Shown: piece by piece, positions 15,686-23,784 of the stretch
Position numbering within the stretch: position 1 is the first letter of the stretch
How the letters are laid out: every line of letters begins with the position of its first letter
DNA from: LMUY01 sp964242925
Lineage (GTDB): Bacteria > Pseudomonadota > Alphaproteobacteria > Acetobacterales > Acetobacteraceae
DNA length: 36,628 nucleotides
NCBI GenBank assembly: GCA_964242925.1
Contig: CAXTBW010000036.1
Span: 1-36,628, forward strand
Direction of reading: 5' to 3'
The notes under the pieces: generated by a model
Seen by the model: the letters and a program-made list of their open reading frames with translations, nothing else
Databases searched by the model: none
What the model was told of the DNA's origin: nothing
Made by a program: the position numbers and the translations under genes

Positions 15686-16378
15686 ATGACAATCGGCATC
15701 CTTCAATGCGGCGCCGTGCCGCGACGCCTCGAGCCGCTCCACGGCAGCTACGGCGCGATGATGCGGCGCATGCTGGGCCTGGACCGCGAAACCTGCGTTT
15801 ACGACGTCACCGCCGGCGCATTGCCGGACGATCCTGCGCGCTGCACCGCCTACGTGCTGACCGGGTCGCCAGCGGGCGTGTACGATCCTTTGCCCTGGAT
15901 CCCCGAACTGCTGGATTTCCTGCGGCAGGCGAGGGGCCGGGCGAAGCTCGTCGGCATCTGCTTCGGCCACCAGGCGATGGCGCAGGCGTTCGGCGGCGCC
16001 GTGATCAAATCCCCGAATGGCTGGGGCGTCGGGCTGCACCGCTACGACGTCGCGCATCGCGCCGTTTGGATGGACGACGCGGACCATGTGGACGTGCCCG
16101 CCTCGCACCAGGACCAGGTGACGGCGCTGCCGCCCGGCGCCCGCGTGACCCTGGCCAACGCGTTCACGCCGTTCGCCGGGCTCGATTATGGCGACGCGAT
16201 CTCGTTCCAGTTTCACCCGGAGTTCACCTCCGGCTTCGCCACCGCGCTGATCGAGGGAGCCCCGCACCGCTACGGCGCCATGGCCGCCGCCGCCATCGCA
16301 TCGCACGCGGCGCCCGACGATTGCGCCCGCATCGGCGGCTGGATCGGCCGCTTCCTGGACGGCGCCGCAACGCCCTGA
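15686..16378 (+). CDS. Class I glutamine amidotransferase-like protein
   Basis: This 230-residue stand-alone GATase-1 domain shows AYVLTGSPAGVYDPLPWIPE and the nucleophile elbow VGICFGHQAMAQAFGG with Cys92. The His-Glu pair lies in FQFHPEF (His177, Glu179), so the catalytic triad looks complete. It resembles the small GMP-synthase-like amidotransferases (as in gamma-glutamyl-amine or quorum/herbicide catabolism) rather than GuaA, because the synthetase part is absent. It is also not PdxT, which is shorter with a different context. Possible roles are hydrolysis of a gamma-glutamyl amide or ammonia supply to an unidentified partner. The Shine-Dalgarno sequence is weak. The stop overlaps the extreme 5-prime region of the MocR reading frame, so the two are likely co-transcribed. 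Confidence 0.87.
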   Translation: MTIGILQCGAVPRRLEPLHGSYGAMMRRMLGLDRETCVYDVTAGALPDDPARCTAYVLTGSPAGVYDPLPWIPELLDFLRQARGRAKLVGICFGHQAMAQAFGGAVIKSPNGWGVGLHRYDVAHRAVWMDDADHVDVPASHQDQVTALPPGARVTLANAFTPFAGLDYGDAISFQFHPEFTSGFATALIEGAPHRYGAMAAAAIASHAAPDDCARIGGWIGRFLDGAATP

Positions 16379-16416
16379 CGCAGGCGCGCACCCCGGATTG
16401 GTCCGACCTGCTGCAG

Positions 16417-17874
16417 GTGTCGGTCGACCGGCAAGCGGCCGAGCCGATCTTCCGCCAGCTCTACGACGAGCTGCGCCGCGCCATCCTGAGCGGCGCCGCC
16501 GCGCCCGGCAGCCGCCTGCCGGCGACGCGGCAACTCGCGGCCAAGCTCGGCATCTCCCGCACCTCGGTCGTGGGCGTCTACGAGCAGTTGCTGGCGGAGG
16601 GTTGCGTCGAGGGACGCGCCGGCGCCGGCACCTACGTCTCCCGCGACATGCTGGAACCGCAGCCGCCGCCCAAACCCGCGCAGGCCGCGCCGCCGCCGCG
16701 CCCAAGCCCGGCCGCGCGCTACGCCAGCCTCAAGCCGGACGAGCGCCAGTTCGCCGCCATCCCGTTCAACGTCGGCCGTTGCAGCCTGGACGAGCGGACG
16801 CTGGCGGTCTGGCGGCGGCTGACCGCAGCGCAACTGCGCCGGCCGGACCCGCTATGGCTGGGCTACAGCGACCCGCGCGGCTCCCCGCGGTTGCGCGAGG
16901 CGGTGGCGCGGTATCTGCGCGCCGCCCGCGGCGTCGCCTGCGACCCGGCGCAGATCATGATCCTGTCCGGCGTGCAGCAGGCGCTCGACCTGGTCATCAA
17001 GGTGCTGGTCGAGCCGGGCGACGCCGTCTGGATCGAGGACCCGACCTATCCGGCGCTGCATTCCGCGTTGCGCGCCGCCCGGGCCGCCATCGTCCCGGTG
17101 CCGGTGGATGCGAACGGCATCGTCGTGTCCGCCGGCATCGCGGCATCCCCGGAAGCGCGCGCCGTCTACGTTACGCCGTCGCACCAGTCGCCTTCCGGCG
17201 TGGTGCTGTCGATGGCGCGGCGGTTGGAGCTGCTGGCCTGGGCGCGCGACGCCCGGTCGTGGGTGATTGAGGACGACTACGACAGCGAGTTCCGCTACGC
17301 CGGCCGCCCGCTCGCCTCGTTGCAGGGGATCGATCGCGGCGAGCGCGTCATCTACCTGGGAACGTTCAGCAAGGTGCTGTTCCCCGGCCTGCGTCTGGGC
17401 TACGCGGTCATCCCGTACGAGCTTCTGGACGCCATGACGGCTGCCCGATACCTGTCGGACCGGCACTCGCCGGGGCTGACCGAGAGCGTGGTCACCGAGT
17501 TCATCGAGCAGGGCCATTTCGGCGCCCATCTGCGGCGCATGTGCGCCCAATACCGCGTGGCGCGCGACGGCCTGGTGACGGCGGCGAACGCCAGGCTCGG
17601 CGCCCTCCTGGAGGTGGCGGCGCCCGACCAGGGCATGCAGGTGATCGCCCGGCTGCGGCCTGGACTGGACGACATGGCGGTCGCGCAAGCGGCGTCGGAG
17701 GGCGGCGTCGCCGTGCGTCCGCTCAGCGCGCTGCACGTGGCCGCGCCGCCGGTTTCGGCGCTGATCCTCGGCTTCACCGGATATGATGCGGCGTCGCTGC
17801 GGGCCGGGGTCGACCGGCTGGCGAAGGTGCTGCGCGGCCTGCCGGACGCGGCTTATGCCAGTGGCGAGAAGTAA
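16417..17874 (+). CDS. MocR-type regulator: GntR wHTH fused to class I aminotransferase domain
   Basis: The N-terminal GntR winged helix (RQLYDELRRAILSGAAAPGS, TRQLAAKLGISRTSVVGVYE) occupies about residues 5-75. A proline/alanine-rich linker follows, then a PLP aminotransferase-fold domain. That domain contains GYSDPRGSPRLREAVARYL, VWIEDPTYPAL, TPSHQSPSG, IEDDYDSEFRY and LGTFSKVLFPGLRLGY. The Schiff-base Lys is residue 319 from this start. MocR proteins sense PLP or an amine and regulate adjacent genes. The start is uncertain: homologues usually begin with a WSDLL-type segment, which here lies upstream of the GTG at 16417. Upstream options in frame are TTG at 16321 or a rare CTG at 16375 overlapping the amidotransferase stop. 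A true start upstream of 16417 is quite possible. Confidence 0.88.
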   Translation: MSVDRQAAEPIFRQLYDELRRAILSGAAAPGSRLPATRQLAAKLGISRTSVVGVYEQLLAEGCVEGRAGAGTYVSRDMLEPQPPPKPAQAAPPPRPSPAARYASLKPDERQFAAIPFNVGRCSLDERTLAVWRRLTAAQLRRPDPLWLGYSDPRGSPRLREAVARYLRAARGVACDPAQIMILSGVQQALDLVIKVLVEPGDAVWIEDPTYPALHSALRAARAAIVPVPVDANGIVVSAGIAASPEARAVYVTPSHQSPSGVVLSMARRLELLAWARDARSWVIEDDYDSEFRYAGRPLASLQGIDRGERVIYLGTFSKVLFPGLRLGYAVIPYELLDAMTAARYLSDRHSPGLTESVVTEFIEQGHFGAHLRRMCAQYRVARDGLVTAANARLGALLEVAAPDQGMQVIARLRPGLDDMAVAQAASEGGVAVRPLSALHVAAPPVSALILGFTGYDAASLRAGVDRLAKVLRGLPDAAYASGEK

Positions 17875-17910
17875 CGACCCCTCGCCGCAAGTCGCCGCTT
17901 GGCCACGATT

Positions 17911-18007
17911 CGGCTTCGCGAGGAGCGCTTGCGACGTGGCGATCCAGGACGATGCGTACGGTGCTGGCGGCTGGATTGCCGCGTCGCCAGCGCTTCTCGC
18001 AATGACG
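17911..18007. repeat. Dispersed repeat, family 2, copy 1
   Basis: An element of about 97 bases whose left part (GCGAGGAGCGCTTGCGACGT...GATCCAG) and right part (reverse complement TTGCGAGAAGCGCTGGCGAC...AATCCAG) form an imperfect inverted repeat. The loop carries CGTACGGTGCTGG. The reverse complement matches copy 2 at 31755-31850 over nearly its full length. It lies between the convergent MocR and ABC ATPase genes. Confidence 0.75.
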
Positions 18008-18027
18008 GGATTGGCGCGGCTGGGGAG

Positions 18028-19350
18028 TCACTCCTCGTCCGGGTCCAGGTAGAACTGGTCGGAGTCCTCGTCGTAGCTGTAGATCTCGGCGTAGCGGCCC
18101 CAGGCGATCACGGCGCGCATGGTGTCGTCGGCGTAGTCCGGGCTCATCACGTCCTCCAGCTCGTCGCGGAACCGCACGGCGGACGCGCGGTGGTTCCAGC
18201 GCTCGTCCAGCACCTGACGCACCTGCGCCACCAACGGCACGTGCGCGCGCAGGGCGGCGGCGAACAGCGCCTTGCGCGGCTCGGTGTCGGCGGCGACGAA
18301 CTGGCGGCCGGTGTCCGTTATCAGCAGGTCGCCGTCGGCCAGGGTGCCGAAGCGGAGCAGCTGCAGCGCCTCGCCCATCGGCAGCAGCTCGTCCAGCTCG
18401 AGCTGCAGCGCCCCCGCCAGCGCCGGCAGGTCGGCGCGGCCACCGTATGGCGGCGCGGCGAGCGTCTCCAGCAACCCGGCCATCGTGTTGGTCGACACGG
18501 GGTGCAGCGCGGTGGCCGTGGTCACGGCCTGCGGCGTGGCGCGGGCGCCGGGGGCACGGCGGGTCATCAGGGCGTAGATGTCGTCCACCATCTGGCGGAA
18601 CGCCGGGTCGAGCCGGTCGCGCGGGTGCGGGAAGGGGACGGCCAGCTCGTTGGCGACGCGCCCCGGATTGGACGAGAACACCAGGATGCGGTCGCACATC
18701 AGCACCGCCTCCTCGATGTTGTGGGTGACCATCAGGATGGACTTGATCGGAAGCTTCTTCTCCATCCACAGGTCGATCAGGTCGGTGCGCAGCGTCTCCG
18801 CCGTCAGCACGTCCAGCGCGGAGAACGGCTCGTCCATCAGCAGCAGGTCCGGGTGCACCACCAGGGCGCGGGCGAGGCCGACGCGCTGCCGCATGCCGCC
18901 GGACAGCTCCTTCGGGTAGGCGCTCTCGTAGCCGCCAAGGCCGATCAGGTCGATCGCCGCCTCGGCCAGCTTGTCGCGCTCCACCCGGCCGATGCCCTTG
19001 GCCTCCAGCCCCAGCTCCACGTTCTCCTGCACGGTCAGCCAGGGGAACAGGGCGAAGGATTGGAACACCATCGCGACGCCTTCCGCCGGGCCGTGCAGCG
19101 GGGCGCCGCGCCAAGTCACCTCCCCGGCGGTCGGCCGCAGCAGGCCGGAGACGATGCGCAGCAGGGTGGACTTGCCCGAGCCGGAGCGGCCCAGCAGCCC
19201 GACCATCTCGCCTACCCGCAGCGTGAGGTCCACATCGTCCAGCACCAGCAGGTCGGCGGTGCTGTCCTTGTGATACGACTGGCGGACGTGGCGCACCTCG
19301 ACCAGGGTGTCCGTCGCGATCGGGTTCGTGGTCGGCGCGAGCGTGTCCAT
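18028..19350 (-). CDS. NitT/TauT-type ABC transporter ATPase with C-terminal AAA-associated domain
   Basis: The 440-residue protein has an ABC ATPase in about residues 15-260. It shows Walker A GRSGSGKST, the Q-loop region MVFQSFALFPWLT, signature LSGGMRQRVGLARAL, Walker B LLLMDEP and the switch His in VTHNIEEA. The order and sequence are closest to nitrate/sulfonate/taurine (SsuB/TauB) ATPases. After residue about 290 comes an extra domain (ALQLELDELLPMGEALQLLR onward) ending in a very acidic tail (EDSDQFYLDPDEE). This matches the AAA-associated C-terminal domain found on a subset of these ATPases. The ATG follows AGAGGG by 7 bases. It lies 15 bases after the double permease gene, so the two form one operon. 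The substrate is not deducible. Confidence 0.9.
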   Translation of the reverse strand: MDTLAPTTNPIATDTLVEVRHVRQSYHKDSTADLLVLDDVDLTLRVGEMVGLLGRSGSGKSTLLRIVSGLLRPTAGEVTWRGAPLHGPAEGVAMVFQSFALFPWLTVQENVELGLEAKGIGRVERDKLAEAAIDLIGLGGYESAYPKELSGGMRQRVGLARALVVHPDLLLMDEPFSALDVLTAETLRTDLIDLWMEKKLPIKSILMVTHNIEEAVLMCDRILVFSSNPGRVANELAVPFPHPRDRLDPAFRQMVDDIYALMTRRAPGARATPQAVTTATALHPVSTNTMAGLLETLAAPPYGGRADLPALAGALQLELDELLPMGEALQLLRFGTLADGDLLITDTGRQFVAADTEPRKALFAAALRAHVPLVAQVRQVLDERWNHRASAVRFRDELEDVMSPDYADDTMRAVIAWGRYAEIYSYDEDSDQFYLDPDEE

Positions 19351-19365
19351 GGCGGGCCCTCTAGA

Positions 19366-21096
19366 TCAAGCGAAGCTGAGGCGGCGGGCGGCGTAGCCAT
19401 ACATCGGCCGCCAGACCGTGCGATTGAACAGCAGCACGAAGCCGCTCATCACCACCACGCCGAGCACGACCTTGGCCGTCGCATCCGGCGCCGTGCTGGC
19501 GCTGGCGGTGGCGATGTAGGCGCCCAGCCCGTGGGCCAGCAGCTTGTCGTGGCCCCAGCTGACCACCTCGGCCACGATGGCGGCGTTCCAGCAGCCGCCG
19601 GACGCCGTGATGGCGCCTGTCACGTAATACGAGAAGATGCCCGGCAGCATCACCCGCCGCCACCACAGCCAGCCGCCGATCTGGAAGTTGCTCGACACCT
19701 CCAGCAGGTCCCCGGGGAACGCCGCCGACCCGGCGATCACGTTGAACAGGATGTACCACTGCGTGCCCAGGATCATCAGCGGGGTGAGCCAGACGTCCCG
19801 GTTGAGGTCCCAGTGCACGATGGCGACGACGAAGATCGGGAAGAACAGGTTGGCTGGGAACGCCGCCAGGAACTGGGCCACCGGCTGCGCCCGGCGCGCC
19901 CATTTCGGCCGCAGGCCCAGCCAGACGCCGATCGGCACCCAGACCAATGTGGCCAGCACCATCAGGATGACGACGCGGATCATGGTGTAGACGCCGTCCA
20001 GCGCGGCCTCCCCGAGGTCGCTCCAGGTCAGAAACGCGGTCACGTAGGTGACGATCTTCCACAGTGCGGCCGCCACGCAGGCGACCAGCAGACCGACCCA
20101 CAGCACGTCCCACAGCCGCGACGGCGCCCGCGCGGCGCGGCGGGCCGAGGCGCGCCAGGGCGACAGACGCAGGCCGGTCACGGCGTTGAAGGCCCGGGTC
20201 CAGGCGTGCACCAGGGCGGACAGCAGCCGGGTGCGTCGCAGCAGCTTCAGCACCCACGGGTTCTCCGGCTCCTGCTGCGCCGTCATCTCGAAGCGGAACT
20301 TGGCCGACCAGGCGACCAGCGGGCGGAACAGCAGCTGGTCGTAGGCGAGGATCACCACCAACATGGCTAGGATGGCGTAGAACACCGCGCCGATGTCGCG
20401 GTCCTCCAGCGCCTGCGCGACGTAGGAGCCGATGCCCGGCAGCTTCCAGGTGTTGTCGCCGACCGTCACCGCCTCGCTGGCGACGACGAAGAACCAGCCG
20501 CCGGACATCGACATCATGGTGTTCCACACCAGGCCCGGCATCGCGAACGGCACTTCCATGCGCCAGAACTTCTGCCACGCGGACAGGCGGAAGGCGGTGG
20601 CGCACTCCGCCAGGTCGGCCGGCACGGTCTTGAGCGATTGGTAGAGGCTGAACGCCATGTTCCAGGCTTGGCTGGTGAAGATGGCGAAGATCGCCGCCAG
20701 CTCGACGCCCAGCACGCGGCCGGGGAACAGGCCCATGAAGAACACGACGGTGAAGGTGAGGAAGCCGATGATCGGCACCGATTGCAGGATGTCGAGCACG
20801 GGGACGAGCACGCGGCCGGCGCGTCGACTCTTCGCGGCCCAGGTGGCGTAGGTGAAGGTGAACAGCAGCGAGCAGGCCAGGGCGGCGAACATGCGCAGCG
20901 TGGTGCGGAGCGCGTAGCCGGGCAGGTAGAGCGGATCGAGGCTGATGGCCGGCATGGCGTCGAGCGGGGCGACGGTGTGCCGGGCGCCCGAGGCGAACGC
21001 GAATATGCCGCCGCCGATGCAGATGATGGCTGCGATGTCGAACAGATTGGGCAGCCGGCGCACCGAGGCGAAGGCGGGGAAGCTGTTGCCTGTCAC
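19366..21096 (-). CDS. Double (tandem-fused) ABC transporter permease, NitT/TauT type
   Basis: About 576 residues contain two BPD-type permease domains in one chain. The first (about residues 80-270) has LDILQSVPIIGFLTF, the loop ECATAFRLSAWQKFWRMEVP and WNTMMSMSGGWFFVVASE. The second (about 370-560) has VAQFLAAFPANLFFPIFVVA, GTQWYILFNVIAGSAAFP, SSNFQIGGWLWWRRVMLP and GGCWNAAIVAE. Each carries an EAA-like cytoplasmic loop, so the single protein supplies both membrane halves for the downstream ATPase. I chose the GTG at 21096 because TTGGGGGA lies 8 bases upstream. An ATG at 21141 would add 15 non-hydrophobic residues. No periplasmic binding-protein gene is adjacent, which is odd for an importer of this class. 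Confidence 0.88.
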   Translation of the reverse strand: MTGNSFPAFASVRRLPNLFDIAAIICIGGGIFAFASGARHTVAPLDAMPAISLDPLYLPGYALRTTLRMFAALACSLLFTFTYATWAAKSRRAGRVLVPVLDILQSVPIIGFLTFTVVFFMGLFPGRVLGVELAAIFAIFTSQAWNMAFSLYQSLKTVPADLAECATAFRLSAWQKFWRMEVPFAMPGLVWNTMMSMSGGWFFVVASEAVTVGDNTWKLPGIGSYVAQALEDRDIGAVFYAILAMLVVILAYDQLLFRPLVAWSAKFRFEMTAQQEPENPWVLKLLRRTRLLSALVHAWTRAFNAVTGLRLSPWRASARRAARAPSRLWDVLWVGLLVACVAAALWKIVTYVTAFLTWSDLGEAALDGVYTMIRVVILMVLATLVWVPIGVWLGLRPKWARRAQPVAQFLAAFPANLFFPIFVVAIVHWDLNRDVWLTPLMILGTQWYILFNVIAGSAAFPGDLLEVSSNFQIGGWLWWRRVMLPGIFSYYVTGAITASGGCWNAAIVAEVVSWGHDKLLAHGLGAYIATASASTAPDATAKVVLGVVVMSGFVLLFNRTVWRPMYGYAARRLSFA

Positions 21097-21219
21097 TGTC
21101 GTTTTCCCCCAAGGCCGAACGCTGCTGCACGCCCCATACAAGCCGCATCCGGCGCTGTCACGCAGGCATGGTGTTTCAGTTGGATGACGGTTCGGGCCGG
21201 AGCCAACGCACAGGAATTC

Positions 21220-21356
21220 CTGTCATGCCAGGGCGTGATCCTGGTAGCCACGGGCCGAGCCGCATGACGTCGCACGTCGTTGGCGCTGTCGAACGCAATC
21301 CGGGTGGCCAGCGCCGCTGGACGCCGTGGATACCAGGATCAAGCCCTGGCATGACG
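21220..21356. repeat. Dispersed palindromic repeat, family 1, copy C
   Basis: The ends are CTGTCATGCCAGGGCGTGAT and GGATCAAGCCCTGGCATGAC plus G. The interior is in the opposite orientation to copy B and the same orientation as copy D (shared ACGGGCCG, ATGACGT, AATCCGGGTG). It fills most of the 237-base space between the permease and dut. Confidence 0.82.
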
Positions 21357-21378
21357 GTGTTGGAGAAGCGCGGCGGGC

Positions 21379-21840
21379 CTAGCCCGTCGAGCCGAACCCG
21401 CCGCCGCCGCGGGCGCTCTGCCCGGTGAACGCGTCCACCATGGTCAGCGTCGGCCGCGCGATCGGCACGAACAGCAGTTGGGCAAAGCGTTCGCCGGGCG
21501 CCAGCGCGACCGTGTCGCCGCCCGGCGGATTGCGGTTCCAGGCGCTGACCATGATAGGGCCCGTGTAGTCGGGGTCGATCAGGCCGACCAGGTTGCCCAG
21601 CACCAGGCCCTTGCGGTGGCCCAGCCCCGAGCGCGGCAGCACCAACGCCGCGAGGTTCGGGTCCGCCATGTGCACCGCAAAGCCGGCCGGAATCAGCACC
21701 GGGGCGGCGCCGGGCGGCAGGGCGAGCGGCGCGTCCAGGCAGGCGTGCAGGTCGATGGCGGCGGCCATGGCGCTTTGGTAGGTGGGCAGGCCCCATTCGT
21801 GCAGCCTGGGATCCAGCACAACGAGTTCCACCGCGCTCAC
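21379..21840 (-). CDS. dut: dUTP diphosphatase (dUTPase)
   Basis: The 153-residue trimeric dUTPase shows all five motifs: SAMAAAIDLHA (1), VLPRSGLGHRKGL (2), GLIDPDYTGPIMVSAWN (3), ERFAQLLFVPI (4) and the C-terminal ARGGGGFGSTG arm (5). It hydrolyses dUTP to dUMP and pyrophosphate, keeping uracil out of DNA and feeding dTMP synthesis. The start overlaps the coaBC stop by four bases, so it is the last gene of a ubiE-coaBC-dut operon, a frequent alphaproteobacterial arrangement. Length is normal. Confidence 0.95.
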   Translation of the reverse strand: MSAVELVVLDPRLHEWGLPTYQSAMAAAIDLHACLDAPLALPPGAAPVLIPAGFAVHMADPNLAALVLPRSGLGHRKGLVLGNLVGLIDPDYTGPIMVSAWNRNPPGGDTVALAPGERFAQLLFVPIARPTLTMVDAFTGQSARGGGGFGSTG

Positions 21841-23018
21841 GCCAGCGCGTCCGCGATGCGGGCGGCAAGGCGGGCGGCGACTTCGGTTTTAGGCAGCAAC
21901 GGCCAGTCCTCGGCGCCGTCCGCGGTGACCAGGCGGACCTGGTTGGCCTCGCCCGCCATGATGCCGGTGGACGGGCGCACGTCGTTGGCCACGATCCAGT
22001 CGCAGCCCTTGCGGAGGCGCTTGGCCGCGGCATTGGCGGCGACATCCTCCGTCTCGGCGGCGAACCCGACCACCAGCCGGGGGCGTCGGGCGCCCGGCGC
22101 GGACAGGGTGGCCAGGATGTCCGGGTTGGGGCGCAGCACCAGTTCGGGCGGGGCGGCGCCGGGCTGCTTCTTCAACTTGTGGTCCGACGCCTCGACATGC
22201 CAGTCGGCCACCGCGGCGGCGCACACGGCGACGTCGGCAGGCAGGGCGGCCTGGCAGGCGGCCAGCATCTCGACGGCCGTTTCCACCCGGTGCACCGCCG
22301 CGCCGGCGGGCAGGCTCTGCGCGGTCGGGCCGCTGACCAGCGTCACGCGCGCACCTAGCGCGAGCAGCGCCTCCGCGATCGCCGTGCCCTGGCGGCCGGA
22401 GGAGCGGTTGGCGATGTAGCGCACCGGGTCGATCGGCTCGTGCGTCGGGCCGCTGGTGACCAGGGCATGAACGCCTGCCAGGCGCGGCGGCAGCAGGCCG
22501 GCCTCGATTGCGGCGAGGATGGCGGGCGGCTCGGCTAGGCGGCCGGGGCCGAACTCGTGGCAGGCCATGACGCCCTCGTCGGGGCCGACGAACCGCACGC
22601 CGCGCGCGCGCAGGGTTGCGACGTTGGCGACGGTGGCCGGGTGCAGCCACATGCGCACGTTCATGGCGGGCGCAACCAGGACGGGGGTGTCGGTGGCGAG
22701 CAGCAGGGTGGTCGCCAGGTCGTGCGCGCGGCCGGTGGCCATGCAGGCGAGGATGTCGGCGCTGGCGGGCGCCACGACGACGAGGTCGGCGGCCCGGGAC
22801 AGCTCGATGTGGCCCATCTCGCTCTCGTCGGTCAGCGACCACAGGTCGGTGTAGACCCTGGTCTCGGTCAGCGCCTGCAGGCTGAGCGGGGTCACGAAAT
22901 GCGCGCCGCCCTCGGTCAGCACGGCGGTGACGCCATGGCCGCCCTTGCGCAGCAGCCGCACCAGCTCGAGCGCCTTGTAGGCGGCGATTCCGCCCGAGAC
23001 GATGAGCAGGACTTTCAT
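21837..23018 (-). CDS. coaBC: Bifunctional phosphopantothenoylcysteine decarboxylase / phosphopantothenate-cysteine ligase
   Basis: The 393-residue CoaBC begins with the CoaC flavoprotein half (LLIVSGGIAAYKALELVRLL, APAMNVRMW, and the active-site region MACHEFGPGRLAEP containing the proton-donor Cys). The CoaB half follows (VTSGPTHEPIDPVRYIANRS, SSGRQGTAIAEALL, and the KKQPGAAPPELVLRPNPDIL lysine segment). It catalyses two consecutive steps of coenzyme A synthesis from 4'-phosphopantothenate. The start overlaps the ubiE stop by four bases (ATGA) and its own stop overlaps the dut start, so the three genes are translationally coupled. Length is typical. Confidence 0.95.
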   Translation of the reverse strand: MKVLLIVSGGIAAYKALELVRLLRKGGHGVTAVLTEGGAHFVTPLSLQALTETRVYTDLWSLTDESEMGHIELSRAADLVVVAPASADILACMATGRAHDLATTLLLATDTPVLVAPAMNVRMWLHPATVANVATLRARGVRFVGPDEGVMACHEFGPGRLAEPPAILAAIEAGLLPPRLAGVHALVTSGPTHEPIDPVRYIANRSSGRQGTAIAEALLALGARVTLVSGPTAQSLPAGAAVHRVETAVEMLAACQAALPADVAVCAAAVADWHVEASDHKLKKQPGAAPPELVLRPNPDILATLSAPGARRPRLVVGFAAETEDVAANAAAKRLRKGCDWIVANDVRPSTGIMAGEANQVRLVTADGAEDWPLLPKTEVAARLAARIADALA

Positions 23019-23755
23019 AGCCGTCGGCCGGTGTGGATCGCCGCGATGCCCCCGGTCAGGTTGCGGTGGCGGACCTGCGCCAACCCGGCCGCGCGCATCA
23101 TCGCCTCCAACGCGGCTTGGTCGGGGAAGGTGCGGATGCTTTCGGCCAGATAACGGTAGCTGTCGGCGTCGCCGGCAATGGCGCGGCCCAGGCGCGGCAT
23201 GACGCCGAACGACCAGGCGTCATAAAGCGGGACCATGGCCGCGACCTGCAGGCGGGAGAACTCGAGGCAGGCGAAGCGTCCACCGGGCCGCAGCACCCGC
23301 CTGGCCTCGCGCAGGGCGGCCGGCTTGTCGGTGACGTTGCGCAGGCCGAACGCGATCGACACGACGTCCACGCTGCAGTCGGGCAGGGGCAGCGCCTCGG
23401 CGTCGGCGACCAGGAAGGCGACCCCGGCGGCGTGGCCCCCCGCCGCGGCGCGGTCGCGGCCGACGCCGAGCATGGCCGCATTGATGTCGGACAGGATGAC
23501 CGGCCCGCCGCCGGCGCCGCGCCAGCCGAACGCCACGTCCCCGGTGCCGCCGGCCAGGTCCAGCAGGGTGCGGTTGGGGCGGGGCTGCAGCAGGGCCGCG
23601 AACTCGCGCTTCCACAGGCGGTGGATGCCGAGCGACATGAGGTCGTTCATCACGTCGTAGCGCTGGGCCACGCTGTCGAACACGGCGCGGACCATCGGCT
23701 TCTTGGCCTCGGCCGGGACGGTGCGGTAGCCGAAATCGGTTGTCTTGTCGCTCAT
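23015..23755 (-). CDS. ubiE: Ubiquinone/menaquinone biosynthesis C-methyltransferase
   Basis: The 246-residue SAM-dependent methyltransferase has FDSVAQRYDVMNDLMSLGIH, motif I LLDLAGGTGDVAF, SDINAAMLGVGRDRA, the UbiE signature DVVSIAFGLRNVTDK and ALREARRVLRPGGRFACLEF. It C-methylates the benzoquinol ring in ubiquinone (and, where present, menaquinone) synthesis. I chose the ATG at 23755. It gives the usual FGYRTVPAEAKK start, and an upstream extension would run into the promoter of the divergent mutM gene. Only 29 bases separate the two start codons. It is the first gene of the ubiE-coaBC-dut operon. Confidence 0.95.
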   Translation of the reverse strand: MSDKTTDFGYRTVPAEAKKPMVRAVFDSVAQRYDVMNDLMSLGIHRLWKREFAALLQPRPNRTLLDLAGGTGDVAFGWRGAGGGPVILSDINAAMLGVGRDRAAAGGHAAGVAFLVADAEALPLPDCSVDVVSIAFGLRNVTDKPAALREARRVLRPGGRFACLEFSRLQVAAMVPLYDAWSFGVMPRLGRAIAGDADSYRYLAESIRTFPDQAALEAMMRAAGLAQVRHRNLTGGIAAIHTGRRL

Positions 23756-23784
23756 TGCCCGCGTGTATAGCCTGGCCGGCGGCA

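Noticed and set aside
15686..16378. Calling the amidotransferase PdxT or GuaA
   Set aside because: There is no synthetase domain and no adjacent PdxS, and the flanking genes do not support either pathway; only the class I catalytic triad is clear.
17899..20370. Long open frame of more than 800 codons on the plus strand opposite the ABC transporter genes
   Set aside because: The composition is typical of an antisense shadow in GC-rich DNA (Arg/Gly/His/Gln-rich, no domains), and the minus strand holds two clear ABC transporter genes.
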